Source of the DNA: Pyrocephalus nanus
Taxonomy: Eukaryota > Chordata > Aves > Passeriformes > Tyrannidae
Direction of reading: 5' to 3'
Assembly (NCBI GenBank): GCA_038380795.1
Contig: CM076268.1
Location: 21,679,001-21,743,000 of the forward strand
Length of the DNA: 64,000 nucleotides
Each line of letters begins with the position of its first letter. Positions within the stretch are counted from its first letter, which is position 1. This document shows positions 56,301-64,000 of the stretch, piece after piece. The notes beneath the pieces were generated by a model that was not told the origin of the DNA, did no database searches, and saw only the letters and a list, made by a program, of their open reading frames with translations. Both the position numbers and the translations under genes were made by a program.

Positions 56301-59300
56301 TCTCTGACATCGCTGAGTCCAGCCTCTTTAATCTCTGCTTAAACTTATTGGCTGTTTAAAATTTGTGATTTAGAAATTGTTTAGACTTCTTCCGTTTTGC
56401 CCATAAAGGTATTTTTGTCAAATGCAGTGACAGATAAGGAAAGACACAGTCTCCAGTACAACTGAAGGGTATGGATTTTTCTCCTTTTTTGCCAAGGGAG
56501 CGTTTATATGTAATTTTAAAAATAGAAGTTCTAATATCTTGGGACTTTGTTAATTCAAACATCTGGGTGAAAGAACCAAAACTATAGAAATATATGTTAA
56601 TTGAAAACACAGGGCTAGCAATCAGTATATGTTAGTTAATGTGTTATTAGCTTATGTATTATTATTTGCAAAAGTAGGTAAACATTATAACACTCAAGTT
56701 GATTTTTTTCATAGAAATCAGACATTTAAAGTAGTCAAAGTTTTACGTGTTTGAAAAGCTGCCAAGTTCTTATGTCCTGCATTTGACTGTGAGAAAAAAC
56801 TATGCTGAATTTAGGGAGAGTTTGCCCAATATTTCAGTGGAATGTTTCTGAACGTATACTCGCTAGTCTAGTGACAACTACCTTGGCTTTTAAAACTTGA
56901 CTCCAAGTGGCACCCTCCATACAGCCTCTGGAATACTTGAATGGAGGTGATTATAAAATATTGTGGGACAAGGAAAGCTTGGGGATGAGCAGGATGTAAA
57001 GAGCTGCCTGGATTAAATGGCACCGAAAGTGCTGGTTCCTGCCACCACTGACATATTAGGAGTTTCTATGCATGTTGCTGGCTTGATAGAGCTTCTGTAC
57101 AAAGCTACTCTTGTGCTGCTTCAAGTATATTGACCTGTGTGTTCTGCAGCCCACATCTTGTTGAATGTTCGGTAGCTTCTGTTTTGCCTTTTGGGTGAAC
57201 ACAGTAACATTTTCATAGGGAGTGACCTCAACGTGTCAGCTGCATTTCAGATTTTTTTTAAGTGCAGCTGCTGTTTTCTGGTGTACCGTCCCTTTGAGTG
57301 CTGATACTTGTCTTATATAGAAGTTATCCATGATATGCGTTTTTTTCTGAAGTGTAGGTGTAAAATTGTTGATGTGTAGAATTTCACAGCACGTGAGAAT
57401 CAGCTAAACATTAAGCACAGGAACATATAGCTTGGGACAAATCTGCATTCAGGACTTGGAGAATTCTGAGTTCTTAATTCGTTGGCCTGCAGTACAACTT
57501 ATGCAATACTTAGGTTTTAAAATGGAGAGAATGTTCTGTCTTGTGACTGCAACTGCAGACCCCTTTATCCTTATGTCTTAACTGTCATCTGTCTCTCGCT
57601 CTTATTGTCTTCCAGCTATAGGTATAACTTATGGCTATGCTATTTACAACACTGCTATTTGGCACAGACGTATTTAGTCAGTCTTACAGGTTTTTACTAA
57701 GCAGATGTTAACTATCTCAGTTAGGAGTGAGCTGGATTTCTAGCAGTATCTTCACAAAGCAGTATCTTCCACATTTTATTTACAGTGAAATGGGCTCTAA
57801 AGGTCTGCCTTTAAAGCTACAGCAATAACTAGGATACTTAAAAGCATGGTTTACTGAGTCTCAGTATCAAGGTTATTAATCATGTTTTCCATGTCTTCAT
57901 TTTCAGACTTCAGAATTTTAGCAATTAATGAAGGCTAATGTGGCATCATAAAGAAGAAGAAGTTTGTGTACTTTTGGCAAGTAGTTTTAAATTTGACTAG
58001 CCTCAAATGTGACAAATATTTGTCCACTAAGGGCTTTTCATGTCAGTTGTGAGAGGAAGCAAGTGAATGAGTTTCCAACCTCTGTTGGACACAATTCATG
58101 AGACTGTTCCACATAATCCCCTTTTTGCATGTTTTAGATTCTTTTTTCTTACTCTCCTGAGTAGAAATTAATGAAATGTATCATTTAATAGGCAGATGTT
58201 AAATCTCTCAAACATTTATCTTGTGCTAAATGGGCCAGAACAATTGAAAACTCCCTTACTTTCTTTGAGACTAAGCTAACAGTGTTATGCAGCTTTGGAT
58301 AAGCTGCAGATAAACTTTGGATCCAGCTGCAGTGTTACAGTAGTACTTTTTGGGGGATGGATAGACAGGGAATATGCTTTCTCTGCAAACACGAGGTAGA
58401 GACTTAGTGAAGAGGGAGGCATATTTGGTGGTCATACTGAAGCTACCTTTGATGGCCAGAGCCAGGGTGTGCCTTGCCAGTTGGAGACAGTAAGTGTTAG
58501 TTTAGCCAGGAGTGTGATGGGTTTGGAAGTAGTTTTAGCCTTCGAGAACAGCTGTGTTCACTCCTACTTGACACTAGTCCGTGTTTCTAATCCTTTGGTA
58601 TTACTGCATTAGCACCCAAGCATATGCTACTCAGAAAAGTGTAAGACATGGTTTCTGAAATAATCTTAAAAAAAACCCCAAAAAATCATCCCTTTCATCT
58701 GTTTACAGTATTTTGGATGTCTTGTTTCTATGTGATAGAAGTCATGATAATGAATTTCGAATTGCTTAAAAGTACCTACATTCTTACCAGCAGACAGCTA
58801 CGCTGTTTAAGATGGCTGACAATGCAGAATACTTAGTCTCTTTATTTCACTTTATTAAAACAGACTTAAATTGTTAATTACTGGTCAGTAGCAGAGTAGA
58901 CCCAACAACTATGTGGATCCAGTGAAATTCTTAGCACCTGGTGTAATGCTCCCTCTGTCTAAAATTTGTTATTACAACTTGAATGCAATCCTTTAATACT
59001 ACAGAATGTGGCATGCAGCTCTAATCCTTTATCTGAGTAAATGACAGTTTAAAAGAATGTATATCTTTACATATTCTTGACTGATTACATGATCAAAGAA
59101 GATAGTTATAGGATGATACTTCACTCAGATTTGATTCTCTGGGTATATGCCAGGCCTCCATGTGTCTGCTGTGCTGGGCATAATGTGTATCTTTTTATTC
59201 CTTAGCTTTATTGAAGAAAAACTCTTATCTCTAATAAAAAAAGTATTTAACATATTCTCCTAGGAACAATAAATTAAAGCAAAACTAACCTGATTAATTT

Positions 59301-59383
59301 TCTTACAGTGAAAATGTCCTGTTTGGAATGGGAAATCCTCTGCTTGATATCTGTGCAGTTGTGGACAAGGACTTCCTTGATAA
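44238..59383 (+). CDS. ADK: Adenosine kinase, 5' part of the gene (long and short isoform starts)
   Basis: Adenosine kinase phosphorylates adenosine to AMP (PfkB/ribokinase family). It controls adenosine levels and removes a by-product of methylation. Two alternative first exons splice to a common exon 2 in the same phase: 44238-44308 (long, nuclear form) and 52783-52796 (short, cytoplasmic form), each to 59309-59383. The visible short form reads MATLS-ENVLFGMGNPLLDICAV..., keeping N14 and D18 of the adenosine-binding GNPLLD motif in the human short-form numbering. The rest of the gene, with the catalytic GAGD motif, lies to the right of the window; mammalian ADK is also very large. Confidence 0.95.
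49145..49199. repeat. Direct repeat of a 16-bp AT-only sequence
   Basis: ATTATTTATATAATAT occurs at 49145-49160 and again at 49184-49199, separated by 23 bases. It is probably low-complexity sequence from replication slippage. Confidence 0.6.
51092..51119. repeat. Near-perfect 28-bp palindrome
   Basis: The arms ATAACAAT and GTTGTTAT flank the perfect 12-bp palindrome AGTTATATAACT, with one mismatched pair. A smaller hairpin (TAGTTA-TG-TAACTA) lies just upstream at 51066-51079. AT-rich inverted repeats of this type can extrude as cruciforms. Confidence 0.6.
52346..52371 (+). repeat. T26 homopolymer tract inside the CpG island
   Basis: Twenty-six consecutive T, about 0.4 kb upstream of the ADK short ATG and at the edge of the densest CpG region. 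Long poly(dA:dT) tracts disfavour nucleosomes. Confidence 0.9.
52468..52479 (+). promoter_or_regulatory. ADK: YY1-type element AAAGATGGCGGC
   Basis: Matches the YY1 core on the plus strand, about 310 bases upstream of the ADK short ATG. A partner in the opposite orientation (AAAGATGGCC on minus) lies at 52266-52275. Confidence 0.5.
52627..52655 (+). promoter_or_regulatory. ADK: CCAAT box and tandem GC boxes of the ADK-short promoter
   Basis: CCAAT at 52627-52631 (context GGCCAATGG, NF-Y-like) followed by GGGCGGGGCGGGGC at 52642-52655 (Sp1-like). They lie about 130-155 bases upstream of the ATG. This suggests transcription starts between about 52670 and 52720 and a short 5'UTR. Confidence 0.6.
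52783..52796 (+). CDS. ADK: ADK first exon, short (cytoplasmic) isoform
   Basis: Encodes M-A-T-L plus two bases (AG) before the donor GTAACG. The ATG has a strong context (GAGCCATGG). The human short form starts MTSVR before the same ENILFG junction. Phase and last two bases match the long first exon, so both forms share everything from exon 2 onward. Too short to be found by ORF size; identified by position, start context, donor and phase. Confidence 0.85.
52797..59308 (+). other. ADK: ADK intron 1 (shared downstream part)
   Basis: 6.5 kb. GC-rich to about 53.35 kb, then AT-rich. It contains a TG/TA-rich simple stretch near 55376-55430 and a short CR1-like fragment at about 56270-56335. No further exon is recognised. 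Confidence 0.75.
56270..56335 (-). mobile_element. Short CR1-like LINE 3'-end fragment
   Basis: GATCACAGAATCAATTAGGTTGGAAAAGAT, followed by a diverged stretch ending GAGTCCAGCC, resembles the reverse complement of the CR1 3' end (GGTTGGACT...TTTTCCAACCTAA...ATTCTATG). Only about 65 bases can be matched by eye, with no open frame. An old, heavily truncated copy. Confidence 0.55.
59309..59383 (+). CDS. ADK: ADK shared exon 2
   Basis: Begins after TTTTCTTACAG. The first base T completes AG to AGT (Ser), then reads ENVLFGMGNPLLDICAVVDK and DFLD, leaving two bases (AA) before the donor GTAAGT. GNPLLD carries the asparagine and aspartate that bind the adenosine ribose in the PfkB fold. Human ADK has Arg instead of Ser at the junction and ISAVV instead of ICAVV. 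Confidence 0.96.
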
Positions 59384-62300
59384 GTAAGTCTTGATTTCTT
59401 TTTTTCTTTTTCTTTTCTTTTTTTTTTTTTTTTTTAAATCAGTTTTGATGCCCATAAATAAGCAGATTACCTGCTTGTGCAATTCTAAGTTTGTGCTGAT
59501 TCTGGCCTTACTCTGAAAGTATCCAACATGGTATCTGTCATTTGACTGTTCTTGCTATATGAAGCTGTAGTGGTGGTATCAATGAAAAACGTCAGTGTTT
59601 TCATGTGGTCTTCTTTCAGTTATTTATTCCAATCTCTTCATGCTGTCTTTGCTAGCCCTTAATTGGAAGAAGTCATCAGTTTCAGTAAGATTTAGGTAGT
59701 TCTTGTATGAATCTTTATGTGCTACTTTTGATTTACTGTTAGAGCCCTCTTTTCTTTCTAAAGTGATAACTTTGGGGCAAATAAGCCACATCTGTAACAC
59801 AGCAAGAAAAGTTGTGGAAATGTACCTTTTTTAAAAAATATTCCAATTTATCGGTGAAGAGCAGGAGCACTTCTTCCCGGGTGGTCTGTTATCTTGCTTA
59901 CGCCCGGTTGTTGTGCTGCCACCCATATAACCGTATCACTGCACTGCTTAATTGGCATTAAGCTTTACTTGTCCTTGGATCAGCTTAGGGGTTTGTATTT
60001 TCCAGAGGTGTCAAATACAGTTGCTCTTTTAAATCCTTCTGCATGAGCTCCCTTTCTTGTTGTTGCTGACAATTTTTCTCTGATTTGTAAGTGTTCAGTA
60101 AATTGATTTAATCTTTCAGAGTACTTTCAATTTTTTAATTTTTAAAGTGTGAATAATTTTTTTTCTAATCGTACTTGGATTTCTTAATGGGAATACTGTG
60201 TCAAGACTACATTTCACAACACCAAATAAAGAACAGTTTCAGAGTTTGTGTTTGTGAATGTATATTGTCAGCCACAAATCTTTTGTTCTGAAGCTTTTAA
60301 TAATAGCAATAATTTGTTTTGCCACTCAGATTTTGCCTAAACGTGTGTTTAAGTGAAAGCGTGGGTATTACAAGCTGGAAGCAAAGGACAAGAATGTAAT
60401 GGAGTATATCAGTCTCAAACATCTGGAATTTTAGAAATCAAGTCTATGTCTTGAGTGTTCAAAAGAGTAAATAAATCTGGTATAATTCTCTGCCTTATGT
60501 TTTCACTGAAATAACTTGAAAACCAGTCTCTGAAAATAAGTAATGTCCCTCCCAACCCAACAATACCCCTGAAATAATCCTTATAAATTACTGACGTAAA
60601 AGAGGTGGTGAGATCTATAGTGCAAGCACTGAAATCCTGCAAGAGTGCATTGTGCTTTTCACTGGATGTGATGTGCTGTGCAGAATTTAATTTAATTTAA
60701 AAATTAGAAGTCTTGTGTACTCAAATTTGAGTCCTGTCAGACAAATTAAATTAGCTCCTGGAATAGCATATGCTCTGTGAGCATTTCTTTACTGCCAAAA
60801 TGCCTTTGTGGGGTATTGCATTATTTAAAGCAATAAGCAGCCTTCCCACAACAGTTTCACAGGGGAGCTGCTGTTAGTGTGATAGCTCTGGTAGTAACCT
60901 CAAAGCTGAGAAGCTTGTTTACCTTCTTCTCACGCACCCCATTTTATATCTAGCTCCCTATTTGTGAGTGCGTGCACAGTAGTCCATTTAACAAACCCAC
61001 AAGTGTGATTCTATTCCAAGTCCAACTACCTTTTGCAATACTTCCCAAAATGGGAATCAAATCCCACACTGCCTCAGCTTGTGCGGGGAGATAAAACAGC
61101 AAACCTAGCTGTAGAACAACTGCTAGAATGAAGGTATCTGCTCAAATGCTGTAGGGAGCTGCAAGAACATAGGCATTTCAGGACTGTGAAACATTTGAAA
61201 GAGAAATTGGTGATCCTATTGGTTTAGTCTCTGTTTTTTCTTGTCAAATAAGAAATCCATCTTAGCAATGTAGTGTGAGCTCTTGGTATCTTGGCAACCT
61301 AGATTTGTTTCTCACCTCTTCAATTGGATGGATTAGGTTTAATGCGGCCATCAGTCCAGCTGGGCTCTGACTTGAGAAGGTAGCTTAGTAAAATAAGAAA
61401 AGAGTTTAGGTAAACACCCGTAAGAATTTTATACATATAACTTTTTCACTGTTTCTGTTAGTTTATCCTCCTCTCTTGTATAATGAGTTTTAAGAGAAAA
61501 TTCTTTGGTTGAGAATAAAGGACCTGATGTTGCAAGTTTAATCAATATATATTGTCAATGGAAAGAGAGTATTAAAATGAATCCTGTAACCAGCTTATTT
61601 TTGTAACTTCTATTAAGAAAATGCAAATGGAAACAGCATAAGATTGTGTAGGAAGCAGTCATTTTTACAATATTTGAATGGCATACAATCCATGTTATAA
61701 ATAAATCTAAGTACATAAATAAAATTTAAAAATAAATGCATAATGCAGTCCTACCCCTGGCAGATTGTAAACAGCCTGCTGCCATGTAATTCTGGATTGA
61801 GAAAATGAGCAGTGTTGGAGAGCTGGAGTGGGTATTTTTTGCTTTGGTTGTTTGCACAGCCCTGTCACTTTTCTTTCAAGGTGAATTTTGGTTAAATCTG
61901 GCCTCCAAAGTCTTTTGTTTGTGGGACAAGTTTTGGAAAGCTTTAAGCCTTTCCTGGACTATTTATAGGAGAGGCAATCTTAAGAACTTCACCAGGCCCG
62001 TCTGAGCTTTTCAGACCATGCCAGCAGTCTGGCATTACCTGAGCCAGAGGAGCTTTGGCCTCTATCAGGTTGCTGTGTTTTCTGGGTCCCATTTCTTGTC
62101 TCTCTTTAGGGAGACAGTCTGAAAAAGTGTTAGCAATGTCGATGGCACCGTTGAAAACTGGTGATACCTCAAGCCACTTCAGTTTCTGTTCTCAGAGCTG
62201 GAAAGCAGTCTTGAAGAAAATATAGACATTGTATGTCCTTGTTCTTTTTTAGTATCTGCATGAAAGAAATATCAGAAATGAATTTTGGTTTTGTTTTCTT

Positions 62301-64000
62301 GTATCCTTTTAGTTTACATTAAATCCATTACCAAACAGTGTTTTTGTTTAATTTTTCTAGCATGTAGATCCTTGCTCAAAGAGCAGCTTTTTAGGGGTGG
62401 GAGGGGAAAGAACAGAAGAAGGATTGATGCTTTGTGGGTGAATTGCTAACTATAGCTTTGCTCATCTGTGAAAATAACGTTGCTAACAGGTATTCATTAA
62501 AGCTTTTGGTGTACTCAGTTCTACCCATGACATTTAACAGGAATGATTCCTTCACCTTCTGAATCTCTAGCAGACATTTAAGAATAACTTAATCTATACT
62601 ACACATATTAAACTCTGATAAAGTGGGCAAAGAAATTCTAAATTAACATGCCAAAAGCATTTTAAGAGTCCATGGAAACTCCATACTGCTAACTCCTGTA
62701 AATACTCCCATGTCCCGCTGTTAAAAGTTGGTAGATGGCATCTGTTTCAATGTTCTCTCTAGAGCACTGTTTTGCAGATATTCAGTTTTTGACATTTACC
62801 TAACTATAGTTAATTTTTAGGCCACAGAGATCTGGTCATTACTTGTCATCTCAAGTGCACATCCAGCAGTTGAGAAATGTGTTCACAATATGGATGTGAA
62901 CATTGCTGTTGCCCAACATTTGAGTCTATGACTACCTGAGTTGAGGAGGAGAAGAGAAACAGTGCTGAAAAATTTATGTTGACAGAATTATTATGCCAAT
63001 CCTGAAACTCTCAAGTATGTGATAACTTGTATCTTCCCTAACTGATCAGTGGGAAGGCAAGGAAAATATTGGTAATCACCAGCACCTTTATAAACACGTA
63101 AATATCTTTCAACCCATACTCTTCAAAAGACGTGGAGATGTAGGGGAAAATTATGATGTACATCCTATTTATCACATCAAGGTTAATGAATCTCTTTGCT
63201 TTGTTTTACTCTACTTTCTGGGCTCTTGACCAGAGCCATGATCTCATGATGTAAGGTATGTTTACTACTCTGGCTGCCAAATTCCATTATAGTTGTAACC
63301 TCCGAACTGATTATTTTATCACCATCATGTCCAGGATTACAAGTTTCTATGTGATTACTTGTTAGTTGTCAAAGCAGCCAAGTATTTTTCTCTTTATGTC
63401 TTTTTTTTTTCCTTAAAATTAGCATCTGTGGCAATCTTTGCAGAAGTTCATTGAAGATGCTCAGTAAAGATCTGTAGTTTTTAATAGCTTTCATGCCCTC
63501 TACCATCTGCTCCTTAGTTTTCTTCCCTGCCTTATCTGTGCCACTGGTGTAAATACAAACTGGTTAAATCAAGAAATGGGCTTATATTCTTTTTTACTCT
63601 TCACTGGAAAAACATGTTTGAAGAAACAGGAAAAAAAGGATGAAGTGGGTCTTTCAAGTCGTGGTGATGATTGCTGTATGAAAAGAGAATATTGCACTTT
63701 TAGATAATCTGAGGTGATTCTTTATTCACCAAAATCAGGTTTCAACAGTCTATAAGACTTCAGTGCAAAACAAACCCTTTCTCAAAAACACATGTTGGAC
63801 TGAGCTTGAAGACAGAGGAAGACAGGTGGTGGTTCTGTATTAGGAGGTTGTTGGATCAAAGAATGCACAAGCTGCAGATACGGACTTTGGTGCCAGATTT
63901 AAGTGTGGACCCCTGCCCCTCCCAGTTTCCAGCTTTTCAGTGTCACTAATGTATTTACTTAGATCCTGTGCTTCCTCAACTCTCTGGGACAGGTTAATGG
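59384..64000 (+). other. ADK: ADK intron 2 (5' part)
   Basis: 4.6 kb of AT-rich intron to the window edge. It begins with a pyrimidine/T-rich stretch (59398-59437). No exon encoding the next ADK segment, and no other gene, is seen. Confidence 0.75.

Overview
This is a vertebrate nuclear genomic window, most likely from a bird. Its three genes match VCL - AP3M1 - ADK, the order known from human 10q22 and avian genomes. The introns are short for these genes and interspersed repeats are very sparse. The only recognisable retroposon is a short CR1-like 3' end near 56.27 kb, CR1 being the typical amniote/avian LINE. I cannot fix the species. The metavinculin insert is 70 codons here, against 68 in human and, from memory, 69 in chicken, so it may not be chicken.

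Layout. (1) 1-22,470, plus strand: the 3' two thirds of the vinculin gene VCL. Fifteen coding exons (human-style exons 8-22, including the alternatively used metavinculin exon 19), the stop codon and a ~2.4 kb 3'UTR are present. The exons join without a frame error and encode residues 292-1066 of the 1,066-residue form; diagnostic residues (Y822, H906, W912, K924, I997, R1060/K1061, Y1065) fall at their published positions. (2) 22.5-25.5 kb: the tail-to-tail interval between VCL and AP3M1. It holds candidate AP3M1 polyadenylation signals and an unexplained 164-codon minus-strand open frame. (3) 25,526-~43,900, minus strand: the complete AP3M1 coding sequence (AP-3 complex mu-3A), eight coding exons giving exactly 418 residues, plus a predicted non-coding first exon in a CpG island. 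(4) 43.2-44.8 kb: a CpG island acting as a head-to-head promoter for AP3M1 (minus) and the long, nuclear isoform of adenosine kinase ADK (plus, ATG at 44,238). (5) 52.0-53.35 kb: a second CpG island with CCAAT and GC boxes and the first exon of the short, cytoplasmic ADK isoform (ATG at 52,783). (6) 59,309-59,383: the first shared ADK exon, joined in the same phase to either first exon. The rest of ADK lies beyond 64,000.

The genes serve separate functions: cell adhesion (vinculin), endosome/lysosome-related vesicle sorting (AP-3 mu) and purine salvage/methylation support (adenosine kinase). The clear functional link is regulatory, the shared AP3M1/ADK-L promoter. Points worth a second look are a GC-AG intron in VCL, a CpG-rich VCL exon 20 in an AT-rich setting, the diverged acidic half of the metavinculin insert, a polyglutamine run in ADK-L, a near-identical start motif in the two ADK islands, a G12 run just inside an AP3M1 donor, and the orphan frame at 23.2-23.7 kb. 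I found no convincing evidence of a wholly new system. Exon boundaries were set by reading splice sites and frame by hand; transcription starts and polyadenylation sites are estimates.
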